DNA of 64,000 nucleotides from Streptomyces sp. 6-11-2 (GCF_006540305.1 NZ_BJOR01000001.1:124001-188000), one strand, 5' to 3'. Counted from the stretch's first letter, positions 42,568-51,085 are shown. Numbers and translations: made by a program. The notes: generated by a model from the letters alone, not told the origin.

Positions 42568-43247
42568 GCAGCAGGGACCGGATCCTGGGCCGGGTACGGC
42601 GCGCCCTGGTGGACGTACCGCCGGACGACGCTCCCCCACCAGTGCCCGAACGGCCCGGGAGGCACCCCCGGTACGAGCGGGAGGTCTCCCGCGACTATCT
42701 GCGGCAGCACGGCGACCGGAACACCGAGGAGACGGTGGACCTGCTCGCCGAGAACCTGGCCGACTACCGGGCGATCGTGCACCGCTGCGACGCGGAGGAG
42801 CTGCCCCGGCTGATCGCCCACCTGCTCGGCGAACGGGGCTCGAACACCGTCCTGGTGCCGCCCGCACTGGAGCAGGGCTGGCTGACCGCCATCGAGGTCA
42901 CCCTGGTCGCGGACCGGCCGGACAGCACCCCGCACGAACTCGACCGGGTCGACAGCGTCGTCACCGGCTGCGCTGTCGCCGTCGCCGAGACCGGCACCCT
43001 CGTCCTGGACGGTTCCCCCGATCAGGGCCGGCGCCGGATCACGCTCGTCCCCGACCACCACATCTGTGTGGTGCGCGTCCCGGGCCAGGTCGTCTCCTCC
43101 GTGCCGCAGGCACTGGAGCGCCTCGACCCGACCCGGCCGCTGACCTGGATCTCCGGCCCCTCCGCCACCAGTGACATCGAACTGGACCGGGTGGAGGGCG
43201 TGCACGGGCCGCGCACCCTGGAGGTGGTGCTGGTGAGCGGTGAGTGA
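42564..43247 (+). CDS. lutC: L-lactate oxidation subunit LutC
   Basis: The 227-residue protein is a LUD (DUF162) domain protein: RDILGRVRRAL-like start (DRILGRVRRALVDVP), VTGCAVAVAETGTLVLDGSP and ITLVPDHHICVVRVPGQVVS. GTG 42564 overlaps the lutB stop codon. Residues about 22-35 (APPPVPERPGRHP) are encoded by a palindromic repeat inserted in frame (42630-42669), which lengthens a loop near the N-terminus. Confidence 0.92.
   Translation: MSSRDRILGRVRRALVDVPPDDAPPPVPERPGRHPRYEREVSRDYLRQHGDRNTEETVDLLAENLADYRAIVHRCDAEELPRLIAHLLGERGSNTVLVPPALEQGWLTAIEVTLVADRPDSTPHELDRVDSVVTGCAVAVAETGTLVLDGSPDQGRRRITLVPDHHICVVRVPGQVVSSVPQALERLDPTRPLTWISGPSATSDIELDRVEGVHGPRTLEVVLVSGE
42630..42669. repeat. Streptomyces-type palindromic repeat inside lutC
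   Basis: GCTCCCCCACCAGTGCC followed by GGGAGGCACCCCC is related to the GCTCCCCCACTGCC...GTGGGAGGTGTCCCC hairpin inside the element at 30240-30468, and to GTGTGGGAGGTGCCCCC at 40261. Here it is read through in frame. Confidence 0.55.
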
Positions 43248-43280
43248 CGTCGTCCGGCGGTGTCCTGTCCGCCCCGGCGT

Positions 43281-43646
43281 CTACACCCCGCCCGGCTTCG
43301 CGTACCGCTGTGCCATGGGCCCCGCGAAGTCGTACAGCACGACCTGCTCGTCGCCCACGACCCAGGCGTCGTGTCCGGGCGAGCAGACGAAGGCGTCGCC
43401 CGGGCCCACCTCGGCCTCGCCGCCGTCGTCCATGGCCAGGTGCATGCGGCCCTGTACGACATAGCTGTTGTGGTGGACCAGGCAGCTGCGCGTCCCGGCG
43501 ATCGGGCCGACCGACTCGGACCAGCGCCAGCCCGGTTCGAAGGTGGCCACGGCGAAGTCGAGTCCCGTGAGATGGACGGCTTCGAGGTGGCCCCGTGGGA
43601 AGTCGCGCCGCTCGTCCGGCTTCTCGACCGTCTTCACTTCCAGCAT
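43281..43646 (-). CDS. Cupin-domain protein
   Basis: The 121-residue protein is a single small cupin. The two motifs are SCLVHHNSYVVQGRMHLAMD (His pair) and VGPGDAFVCSPGHDAWVVGD (final metal His). It probably binds a metal and a small ligand; the function is unknown. Start ATG 43646 follows GGAAGGGAG. It is convergent with lutC, with 33 bases between the stops. Confidence 0.85.
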   Translation of the reverse strand: MLEVKTVEKPDERRDFPRGHLEAVHLTGLDFAVATFEPGWRWSESVGPIAGTRSCLVHHNSYVVQGRMHLAMDDGGEAEVGPGDAFVCSPGHDAWVVGDEQVVLYDFAGPMAQRYAKPGGV

Positions 43647-43758
43647 GACGGTGATCTCCCTTCCGGCCGTTGATCCCTGCGGCCGGGGCCGGTCTCCGTC
43701 CCCGCGCGAGGCGCACGGTACCGGCGGGGGCCGAGCCCCGCGCTCTCATCGTCTCCCC

Positions 43759-43782
43759 GCCGAATGGCCCTCGCCATTCGGC
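43759..43782. terminator. Perfect 10-bp hairpin
   Basis: GCCGAATGGC-CCTC-GCCATTCGGC lies downstream of the CtaG-like gene on the minus strand and upstream of the cupin gene. It is most likely the terminator of the former. Confidence 0.6.
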
Positions 43783-43906
43783 TCCCGCGGACGGGCACGG
43801 CTCCCGGACGGGTCCGGGCCGCCGGGCGAAAAGAGTTGACCGGACCACGGGACAGTTCGCTCGACGGCTGCCCATGTGTGCCGTCACCCTGCGGGTGGAA
43901 CGGGGC

Positions 43907-44932
43907 TCAGCCCGTGCCGCGCTGCCGCCTGATCCTGTCGGCCACCTCGTTCTGCTCGGTCTCCCACCAGGGGCGGACGAGCGCGGGCGCGGACGCCGGA
44001 ACCTGTTCGCCGGCCTGCCGGGACGGTACGGCGACGCGGGCGAGTTCCTGGTCGAGGCGGCGGTCGAGGGCGGCGTTCTGGACGCGTTCGGCACGCGCCC
44101 ACTGCACCAGGATCGCCAGGATGAAGGGAAGCGCGACCAGTTCGGCGATGCTGAGCATCGCGCCGCCGCCGATCTGCTGGTCGTGGTGGACGTCCGTGGC
44201 CCAGGCGGGCGCGTGGTGCTGGTACCAGGCCCCCGCGATCAGCGTCCCGTGGGTCATCACCACGACACCCGGTACCGCGTCGACGATGCCGTCCAGGAAC
44301 ACCAGCGCGGCCCGCACCGGATGGGTGCACCAGGACGGCAGCGCCCGCTCGTGGCTGAGCACCGGGACGACGAACAGACAGCCCGCAGTGAGCAGATGCA
44401 GGTACATCACCTCGTGCAGCCAGCCGACGCGCAGCGCGGTGGCGAAGTACGGCGTGAAGTACACGACGAGTTCGCTGGCGAGCACGAGGGCCGTACTGAC
44501 CAGGGGAAAGGTGAGCACCCGCACCAGCCGCCCGGTCATCGCCCGACGGACCCGCGCCGCCCTGGCCTCCGGCAACGCCTCCACCGCGAGCCGCAGCGGG
44601 TCGCCGAGGGCCAGGCCGAGGGGAGCGACCAGGTCGAGCAGGATGTTCTGCACGGCGGCGGGCCAGAACAGGACGTGGTCGTACACGGCCAGCGCCGACA
44701 TCGTGGCCACCACCAGCGTGCCCAGTCCGAGCAGCGCGAAGGCGGCGGTACGGGCGGGCGACCAGCTCCTGCCGCGTCTGCGCAGCCGCAGCACGCCCCA
44801 GCCGTACAGTCCGCCCAGGACGGCCACCACGGCCAGCGCCGGGACGTCGGCCTGCCACGAGGACAGCAGACGACCGAGGGTCGGTTCGGCGAGTTGCCCG
44901 GCCGACAGTTCGGTCACCGCCTCAGGAATCAT
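43907..44932 (-). CDS. CtaG-like (caa3-type) cytochrome c oxidase assembly membrane protein
   Basis: The 341-residue protein has seven hydrophobic segments and the Caa3_CtaG family signatures LAVYDHVLFWPAAVQNILLD, LAPLGLALGDPL-like helix, GWLHEVMYLHLLTAGCLFVV and DGIVDAVPGVVVMTHGTLIA. The C-terminal tail is cytoplasmic and charged. Family members help assemble or supply copper to cytochrome oxidase. ATG 44932 has GGAGAG 8 bases upstream; an in-frame start 24 bases earlier has none. It is divergent from the 5'-nucleotidase gene. Confidence 0.88.
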   Translation of the reverse strand: MIPEAVTELSAGQLAEPTLGRLLSSWQADVPALAVVAVLGGLYGWGVLRLRRRGRSWSPARTAAFALLGLGTLVVATMSALAVYDHVLFWPAAVQNILLDLVAPLGLALGDPLRLAVEALPEARAARVRRAMTGRLVRVLTFPLVSTALVLASELVVYFTPYFATALRVGWLHEVMYLHLLTAGCLFVVPVLSHERALPSWCTHPVRAALVFLDGIVDAVPGVVVMTHGTLIAGAWYQHHAPAWATDVHHDQQIGGGAMLSIAELVALPFILAILVQWARAERVQNAALDRRLDQELARVAVPSRQAGEQVPASAPALVRPWWETEQNEVADRIRRQRGTG

Positions 44933-45377
44933 GCGTATCGCTCTCCATCCGCCCACGGGGGACGAGTCGGTTCATGTCCCCTGCGGACGGTAGTCGCCGG
45001 CGGCCGCTCCCGGGACGGCGGGGTGAGGGCGTCCGGCGCGTCGCGTCAACACGGCACCACGCCCGGGACGGGACCGCTCGACGGGCCGAACCGCCTGGAA
45101 GCCGGACATCCCGAGGGTGCGACGCGGGTCGGGCGGGCCGCCCCGAGGGCGTCGTCGCGCCCCCTGGCCGGGAGACGACTTCTCACGGATTCCTCACCGT
45201 GGGCTTACCGCGACGATCCGCCTCCGGCGTCCGCGCGAATCACTCAAAATCGCCCTGAACTGCAAACGTCCGCCAGATGGAAACCTCTCCGTAACCACGA
45301 AGTTCCTGACAACTACGCGCGTTGACCCTAGGCTGCGGCCTGCTGCCCCCACTCTTTCCAGTCACATCAGGAGCACC
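44933..45377. other. Intergenic region between CtaG-like and 5'-nucleotidase genes (445 bp)
   Basis: No ORF looks real. It holds the promoter at 45306-45334 and a weak pair of 11-bp direct-repeat units ending CTCACC and CTTACC (about 45190-45211), which distantly resembles a PHO box. Confidence 0.4.
45306..45334 (+). promoter_or_regulatory. Promoter of the 5'-nucleotidase gene
   Basis: CTGACA (45306-45311), 17-base spacer, TAGGCT (45329-45334). Both boxes are good for the housekeeping sigma factor. The ATG is at 45378, with RBS CAGGAG. Confidence 0.6.
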
Positions 45378-47171
45378 ATGTCGCCGACCCACTCCCGCCG
45401 CCCGGCTCCGCGAAGAGCCCTCATAGCGGCTCTCGCCACGGCCGCCACGCTGGCCACCGCCGGTGCTCTCGTCGCGGCCAACCCCGCGCTGGCCGGCTCC
45501 GACGCCAACTCGGCCCCCTTGAAGGACCTCCAGCTCCTCGCCATCAACGACTTCCACGGCAACCTGGAGCCGCCGGCCGGATCCTCCGGCCGGGTCACCG
45601 AGCGGCAGGCCGACGGCACCACGAAGGACATCGACGCCGGCGGCGTGGAGTACCTGGCGAGCAGCCTGCGCACCGCGCGCAAGGGCCACGACCGGTCGCT
45701 GACCGTCGCCGCCGGCGACATCGTCGGCGCCAGCCCGCTGCTGTCCGGCCTCTTCCACGACGAGCCGACCGTCGAGGCGATGAACAAGCTCGGCCTGGAC
45801 GTCACGGGCGTGGGCAACCACGAGTTCGACGAGGGCAAGGACGAACTGCTCCGCCTCCAGAACGGCGGCTGCCACCCGGTCGACGGCTGTTACGACCAGG
45901 GACGCAAGTTCAAGGGCGCCGACTACCCGATCCTGTCGGCCAACGTGATCAACGAGAAGACCGGCAAGCCGCTTCTCAAGCCGTACGTCGTCCAGAACGT
46001 CAAGGGCGCGAAGGTCGGTTTCATCGGCGTCACCCTCAAGGGCACCCCGGACGTCGTCACGGCCGCGGGCGTCAAGGGACTGAAGTTCCTCGACGAGGCC
46101 GAGACGATCAACAAGTACACCAAGGAACTCCAGCAGCAGGGCATCCACGCGATCGTCGCGCTCGTCCACGAGGGCGGGTTCCCGGCTTCCTCGGCGTACA
46201 ACTACGACTGCGACGCGGGCGGCAGCACCGGGCTGAGCGGTCCCATCGTGGACATCGCCAAGAAGGTCGCGCCGGAGGTCGACGCCCTCGTCACCGGCCA
46301 CACCCACAACGCGTACGTCTGCTCCATCCCGGACCCGGCGGGCCACCCCCGCCTGGTGACCAGCGCCGCCTCCTACGGCCGGCTCTTCACCGAGCTGAAC
46401 ATGAAGTACGACCCGCGCACCGACGACATCGTCCGCGCCACGGTCAAGGGCTCCAACCGCGTCGTCGACCGGACCCAGTCCAAGGCGGCCGACCTGACGC
46501 AGCTGCTCGACTACTGGCAGACCCTGGCCGCGCCGGTCGCCAACAAGCCGGTCGGCTACATCACCAAGGACGTCACCCGCACCGGTGCCGTCGAGTCGCC
46601 GCTGGGCGACCTGATCGCGGACGCGCAGCTGGCGCACGCCAAGTCCCTGGACAGCCGTGCCGTCGTGGCGCTGATGAACCCGGGCGGCATCCGTGCCGAC
46701 CTGGTCTACGCCGCCTCCGGCAAGGAGGGCGACGGCGTGGTGACGTTCGGCGAGGGCTTCGCGGTGCAGCCCTTCAGCAACACGGTCAACCTCAAGAACC
46801 TGACCGGCGCGCAGCTGATCACCGTACTGAAGCAGCAGGTCAGCGGCAGCAACGCCGCCGCCCCGAAGTACCTTCAGATCTCCTCCGGCCTCACCTACAC
46901 CCTGGACCTGACCAAGACGGGCGCCGACCGCGTCGTCGAGGACTCCATCAGGCTGGACGGCAAGCCGATCGACCCCAGCGCCACCTACCGCGTCGCCATG
47001 AACTCCTTCCTGGCCGACGGCGGTGACGGCTTCACCGAGTTCGCCAAGGGCACCGACCAGCTCGTCGGCAGCGACGACCTGGCCGCACTGGTCGACTACC
47101 TGACGGCGAACACCTCGGCCGCCGCGCCGTACGCGCCGACCGCAGCCGACCGGGTCACCGTCGTCAAGTAA
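45378..47171 (+). CDS. Secreted bifunctional metallophosphatase / 5'-nucleotidase (UshA-like)
   Basis: The 597-residue protein has a Sec signal peptide (about residues 1-39, cleavage after NPALA). The N-terminal metallophosphoesterase domain has AINDFHGNLEPPA, TVAAGDIVGASPLLS, GVGNHEFDEG, ALVHEGGFP and VTGHTHNAYVC. The C-terminal 5'-nucleotidase domain has MNPGGIRADLVY and MNSFLADGGDGFTEFA. All expected metal ligands are visible. It would dephosphorylate extracellular nucleotides to recover phosphate and nucleosides. Start ATG 45378 after CAGGAG. A perfect hairpin terminator follows. Confidence 0.94.
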   Translation: MSPTHSRRPAPRRALIAALATAATLATAGALVAANPALAGSDANSAPLKDLQLLAINDFHGNLEPPAGSSGRVTERQADGTTKDIDAGGVEYLASSLRTARKGHDRSLTVAAGDIVGASPLLSGLFHDEPTVEAMNKLGLDVTGVGNHEFDEGKDELLRLQNGGCHPVDGCYDQGRKFKGADYPILSANVINEKTGKPLLKPYVVQNVKGAKVGFIGVTLKGTPDVVTAAGVKGLKFLDEAETINKYTKELQQQGIHAIVALVHEGGFPASSAYNYDCDAGGSTGLSGPIVDIAKKVAPEVDALVTGHTHNAYVCSIPDPAGHPRLVTSAASYGRLFTELNMKYDPRTDDIVRATVKGSNRVVDRTQSKAADLTQLLDYWQTLAAPVANKPVGYITKDVTRTGAVESPLGDLIADAQLAHAKSLDSRAVVALMNPGGIRADLVYAASGKEGDGVVTFGEGFAVQPFSNTVNLKNLTGAQLITVLKQQVSGSNAAAPKYLQISSGLTYTLDLTKTGADRVVEDSIRLDGKPIDPSATYRVAMNSFLADGGDGFTEFAKGTDQLVGSDDLAALVDYLTANTSAAAPYAPTAADRVTVVK

Positions 47172-47192
47172 GCGACGATCCGACCGATCGGA

Positions 47193-47224
47193 CGAGGGCG
47201 GGCCTTGCACAAGGCCCGCCCTCG
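47193..47224. terminator. Perfect 14-bp hairpin terminator
   Basis: CGAGGGCGGGCCTT-GCAC-AAGGCCCGCCCTCG, 21 bases after the 5'-nucleotidase stop codon. Confidence 0.85.
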
Positions 47225-47444
47225 CGTGTGTCCGCGGGCGGGTGCGGCGCACCGGGCGACGTCGGCGGGGAGACCCGCCCGTTGGCCCGGCGCTCGGCGC
47301 GGCAGGGCCCGGAGGGGCCCCGGACGGTGCCGTTCGGCCCTGGCTCCGGCCGCCGGCCGGACGGAGACTGGGAGGGACCGACGTACGGGACCGCGCGCGG
47401 CCGGGACGTGGCGTCCGGCCTGCGCCCGCAACAGGAGGTACGCC

Positions 47445-47549
47445 ATGACGGGAGCCGTCGCCGGACCCGCCCGCCTCACCGCGTGGGCGGCCACGGTGCT
47501 CCCCCGCCGCCGCGCCTCGCTGCCGAGCCCCGCGCGGCGGCTCCCGTGA
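47445..47549 (+). CDS. 34-aa leader peptide coupled to the metal ATPase gene
   Basis: ATG 47445 is preceded by AGGAGGTA, a near-perfect RBS at ideal spacing. The 34-residue product (MTGAVAGPARLTAWAATVLP then a basic tail) shows no domain. Its TGA (47547-47549) overlaps the GTG start of the ATPase (GTGA, 47546-47549). The ATPase GTG itself has no RBS, so translation of this short frame probably feeds ribosomes to it. The product may be a leader without its own function. Confidence 0.6.
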   Translation: MTGAVAGPARLTAWAATVLPRRRASLPSPARRLP

Positions 47550-49897
47550 GCGCTCCGGCCGGGAGCCGCGGCACCAGGAGCAACTCGCTGCGCCGCCTGG
47601 CCAGGGCACTGACCCCGACCACCGCCGAGTTCCAGCCCGTGCTCCTGGCCGTCACCGCCTCGGCCCTGATCGCCGGAGGCGTCTCCTGGCTGGCCGGGAA
47701 CACCGGCCTGGCCGACGTGTGCTGGGGGCTCGGCACCGTCGCCGCCGTCGTGCCCGCGCTGGGCTGGATGGTGGCCGCGCTCCGCCAGGGCCGTACGGGC
47801 GTGGACCTGATCGCGGTACTGGCGCTCGGCGGCACCCTGGCGGTCGGCGAGTTCCTCGCCGGCGCGCTCATCGCGCTGATGCTCGCCACGGGCCGCACCC
47901 TGGAGGCCGCGGCCGAGCGACGTGCCTCCCACGACCTGGTCGCCCTGCTGGAGCACGCGCCGCGCACGGCCCGCCGCCGTACCGGGACCGTCGTTCGCAC
48001 GGTGCCGCTCTCCGAGGTCGGCGTCGGCGACCTGCTGGTGGTGGGTCCGGGCGAGGTCGTCCCCGTGGACGGCAGGGTGGTGGACGCCCCGGCCGTGCTC
48101 GACGAGTCGGTACTCACCGGGGAGGCCACGCCCGTCGAGCGGGAGCCGGGTCAGGAGGTGCGCAGCGGTGTGGTCAACGCGGGCGACGCCTTCGAACTGC
48201 GGGCCGCCGCGACCGAGCAGGACAGCACGTACGCCGAGATCGTGCGGCTGGCCCGGCGGGCGGGCGCCGAGTCGGCCCCCCTGGTCCGCCTGGCCGACCG
48301 CTACGCGGCCTGGTTCCTGCCGCTGTCCGTGGCGACCGCCGGACTGGCCTGGCTGCTCAGCGGGTCCGCGGTGCGGGCGGTGGCGGTCCTCGTGGTCGCC
48401 ACGCCGTGCCCCCTGCTGCTCGCCGCTCCGGTCGCGATCGTCTCCGGCCTGTCCCGGGCCTCCCGGCTCGGCGTGGTGGTCCGTGACGGCGGCGCCCTGG
48501 AGAACCTGGGGCGGGCACGTACGCTGCTGCTCGACAAGACCGGCACGCTCACCGGCGGCCGCCCGCGCGTGGTCGACGTGACCGCGGCGCCCGGCTGGAA
48601 GCCCGCCGACGTACTGCACCTGGCGGCGACCCTCGACCAGTACTCGCCGCACGTCCTGGCGCGGGCCATCGTCGACGCGGCGCACGAGCGCGGACTGGAC
48701 CCGGGCGTGGCGCTGGAGGTGTCGGAGGAGGCCGGCCGGGGGATCTCCGGCGTCGCCGGCGGGCGCGGGGCGACCATCGGCCGGCTGCCCGCGGGTACGG
48801 AGGCGCCCGCGTGGGCCCGGGCGGTGGAGAACCGGGCGATGCTGGACGGCGCCGCGGTGGCCTGGCTCACGGTCGAGGGCCGGCCCGTCGGTGCCGTGCT
48901 CCTGCGCGACCCGGTGCGGCACGACGCCCCCCGGACGCTGCGCCGGCTGCGCACGGCGGGCATCGAACGGATCGTCATGCTCACCGGGGACCGGCCCGAG
49001 CCCGCCCGTGAGGTCGCCGCCGTCCTCGGACTCGACGGCGTGCGCGCCGAGCTCTCCCCGGCCGGCAAGGTGGCCGCGGTCCGCACGGAGCAGGAGCGCG
49101 CGGTCACCGTGATGGTGGGGGACGGCGTCAACGACGCACCGGCGCTCGCCGCCGCGGACGTCGGTGTGGCGATGGGCGCGCGCGGATCCACCGCCTCCTC
49201 CGAGGCCGCCGACATCGTCCTGACCACCGACCGCCTGGACCGGCTGGCCGACGCGGCCGCGGTCGCGGTGCGCGCACGGCGCATCGCGGTGCAGAGCGCC
49301 CTCGGGGGCATGCTGATGTCCCTGGCCGCCATGGCAGCGGCCGCCTTCGGGCTGCTGCCGCCCGCGGTGGGCGCCCTGCTCCAGGAGGGGATCGACGTCG
49401 TGGTGATCCTCAACGCGCTGCGCGCCCTGCGCACGGACCGGGCGGCCCAGCCGGCGCTCGAACCCTCCACTCAGGCCCTCATCGAGCGCTTCGCCGCCGA
49501 GCACGACGATCTTCAGGACGTCCTGGAGGCGGTGCGCTCGGCCGCGGCCCGGCTCGCCGAACGCCCCGGCCCGGACGCCCTGGCGTCGGTGCGCGAGGTG
49601 CACCGGCTGCTCACCGAACGGCTGCTGCCCCACGAGTACGCCGAAGAACACCAGCTCTACCCGGCACTCATGCCCGCACTCGGCGGCCCCGAGGCGACCG
49701 CCACCATGAGCCGGGCCCACGCCGAGATCGAACGGCTCTCCCGGCGCGTCGCCACGCACCTCTCGCCGGCCGACACCGAGGGCACCCTCGCACCCGAGCA
49801 GTCCGAGGACCTGCTCGCCTGCCTCTACGGCCTGCACACCGTGCTGCGCCTGCACTTCGCGCAGGAGGAAGAAAACTACTTCTCGCTCGCCCCGTGA
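47546..49897 (+). CDS. P1B-5 type heavy-metal ATPase with C-terminal hemerythrin domain
   Basis: The 783-residue protein lacks an N-terminal metal-binding domain. It has the actuator motif DESVLTGEATPVER, the membrane metal motif TPCPLLLAAP (Cys288), the phosphorylation site DKTGTLTGG (Asp330) and GDGVNDAPALAAADV. The last 140 residues are hemerythrin-like: FAAEHDDLQDV, LPHEYAEEHQLYP, SRAHAEIERL and LHFAQEEENYF provide the His/Glu ligands for a di-iron site. TPC plus a hemerythrin tail defines the P1B-5 group, whose studied member (rhizobial Nia) exports nickel and iron. The open frame continues upstream to 47228 but GTG 47546 is favoured by GTGA coupling. Confidence 0.9.
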   Translation: MSAPAGSRGTRSNSLRRLARALTPTTAEFQPVLLAVTASALIAGGVSWLAGNTGLADVCWGLGTVAAVVPALGWMVAALRQGRTGVDLIAVLALGGTLAVGEFLAGALIALMLATGRTLEAAAERRASHDLVALLEHAPRTARRRTGTVVRTVPLSEVGVGDLLVVGPGEVVPVDGRVVDAPAVLDESVLTGEATPVEREPGQEVRSGVVNAGDAFELRAAATEQDSTYAEIVRLARRAGAESAPLVRLADRYAAWFLPLSVATAGLAWLLSGSAVRAVAVLVVATPCPLLLAAPVAIVSGLSRASRLGVVVRDGGALENLGRARTLLLDKTGTLTGGRPRVVDVTAAPGWKPADVLHLAATLDQYSPHVLARAIVDAAHERGLDPGVALEVSEEAGRGISGVAGGRGATIGRLPAGTEAPAWARAVENRAMLDGAAVAWLTVEGRPVGAVLLRDPVRHDAPRTLRRLRTAGIERIVMLTGDRPEPAREVAAVLGLDGVRAELSPAGKVAAVRTEQERAVTVMVGDGVNDAPALAAADVGVAMGARGSTASSEAADIVLTTDRLDRLADAAAVAVRARRIAVQSALGGMLMSLAAMAAAAFGLLPPAVGALLQEGIDVVVILNALRALRTDRAAQPALEPSTQALIERFAAEHDDLQDVLEAVRSAAARLAERPGPDALASVREVHRLLTERLLPHEYAEEHQLYPALMPALGGPEATATMSRAHAEIERLSRRVATHLSPADTEGTLAPEQSEDLLACLYGLHTVLRLHFAQEEENYFSLAP

Positions 49898-50040
49898 ACC
49901 CCGGCCCCGGCCGCCGTCCGGCCATCGGCTCGGGCGCGGCCCCGGAGTGGGCCTTTCGGCTCTGGCGCGGCCGCGGGCGTGCGCGCAAGGTGAGAAGTGG
50001 CGGGACAGCCTCGTACGGAACTCGCACGGAAGTGGTCACG

Positions 50041-50298
50041 ATGGAAGCCAAGCAGTGGACCGTGCAGATCTACATCACCGAGGACGGCGACGACACCCAC
50101 GCACGTGCCGTCCTCAGCACCCGCGACACGTCGACGGTCACCGGTCGGGGCGTGGCCCGGCGCAACCCCATCGACCGTCCGATTCCCGAGATCGGGGACG
50201 AACTCGCCGTCAGCAGGGCCCTGGAGGACCTCGCGATCCGGCTGCACGACGTGGCCTCCGACGACATCGTCGAGCTGGCCGGTCCCGCGCCCGCCTGA
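50041..50298 (+). CDS. DUF1876 small protein
   Basis: The 85-residue protein reads KQWTVQIYITEDGDDTHARA, then TGRGVARRNPIDRPIPEIGD and ALEDLAIRLHDVASDDI. This is DUF1876, a dsRBD-like fold found in actinobacteria, including DosR-regulon relatives, with unknown function. ATG 50041 has only a weak RBS. It sits between the metal ATPase and the small ORF/cNMP pair in the same direction. Confidence 0.85.
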   Translation: MEAKQWTVQIYITEDGDDTHARAVLSTRDTSTVTGRGVARRNPIDRPIPEIGDELAVSRALEDLAIRLHDVASDDIVELAGPAPA

Positions 50299-50468
50299 CG
50301 GACGTCCTCGCGGCGTGCGACGACGGGCCGCCGGGCGCCATGTGGGGCCGAAGGGCCCCCCGGCGGGCCCGAGCGGCCCGTGGCGGCGCGGGCCTTACGG
50401 GAACAGGCTGGATACAGCAGCGCGGCGGCATCCCGGAGCGGGACGACCGCCATCCCGGAGGGGGGACG

Positions 50469-50633
50469 ATGACGGACAGTCCCACCACCGCGGGCCTGGC
50501 CAGGAGCGGACTCGACGCCCTGTCCGGGCCCCTCGGCGGGCCCGGCCGCGCGGTCGCCGGACCCACGGGCACGCTGCACGACGAGCCCGCCGACCGAGCG
50601 AGGCGGCAGGAACGAGAGGAGCCGGAGCGATGA
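50469..50633 (+). CDS. 54-aa hypothetical protein coupled to the cNMP-binding gene
   Basis: ATG 50469 follows GGAGGGGGG. The product begins MTDSPTTAGLARSGLDALSG, is Gly/Ala-rich in the middle and ends in a strongly charged tail (RARRQEREEPER). Its TGA overlaps the ATG of the next gene (50630-50633). I do not recognise a family. Either a real small protein or a translational leader. Confidence 0.55.
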   Translation: MTDSPTTAGLARSGLDALSGPLGGPGRAVAGPTGTLHDEPADRARRQEREEPER

Positions 50634-51085
50634 CCTCCACCACCACCCGGGCCGCGGCCCTTCCGGCCGAGCACCGTGCGCGGCTCATGCGGTTCGCCCG
50701 CGAGACCTCCTTCGACATGGGCGCCCGTCTGTTCCAGGAGGGCCGGCACGCCGACCGGTTCTGGATCATCCGGACCGGCACCGTCGCCCTCGACCTGCAC
50801 GTCCCGGGCCGGAGCGCCGCCGTCATCGAATCGCTGGGCCACGGCGAACTGGTCGGCTGGTCCTGGCACTTCCCGCCCCATGTGTGGCAGCTGGGCGCCG
50901 AGGCCACGAGCCCGGTGCGGGCCTACGAGTTCGACGCCGAGGCCGTGCGCACGCTGTGCGGGGAGGATCCCGAGTTCGGTCGCGCCGTCGCCGTCTGGGT
51001 CGGCGGTGTGGTCGCCCACCGGCTGCAGGCGGCCCGCATCCGGCTGCTCGACCTGTACGCCCCCTACGGCAGCGGGGGCAGGTGA
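50630..51085 (+). CDS. Cyclic-nucleotide-binding-domain protein without DNA-binding domain
   Basis: The 151-residue protein is one cNMP-binding beta-barrel: [40 protein letters not shown] and LGHGELVGWSWHFPPHVW. There is no helix-turn-helix after it, so it is not a CRP-type regulator itself. The binding-pocket Arg-x-Ala signature is absent, so the ligand may differ from cAMP. It resembles the solitary sensor proteins in DosR/OsdR-type clusters. It is coupled by ATGA to the small ORF upstream. Confidence 0.85.
   Translation: MTSTTTRAAALPAEHRARLMRFARETSFDMGARLFQEGRHADRFWIIRTGTVALDLHVPGRSAAVIESLGHGELVGWSWHFPPHVWQLGAEATSPVRAYEFDAEAVRTLCGEDPEFGRAVAVWVGGVVAHRLQAARIRLLDLYAPYGSGGR

Noticed and set aside
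43670..45325. 551-codon plus-strand frame over the CtaG-like gene
   Set aside because: It is antisense to a clear membrane protein and has low-complexity composition.
47228..47545. Upstream start of the metal ATPase giving 889 residues
   Set aside because: The extra part has no helix or domain and no RBS, and it overlaps the well-started leader frame.
47096..49855. 919-codon open frame antisense to the metal ATPase
   Set aside because: It is His/Gln/Gly-rich shadow sequence of a strongly biased gene. The plus strand has all catalytic motifs.
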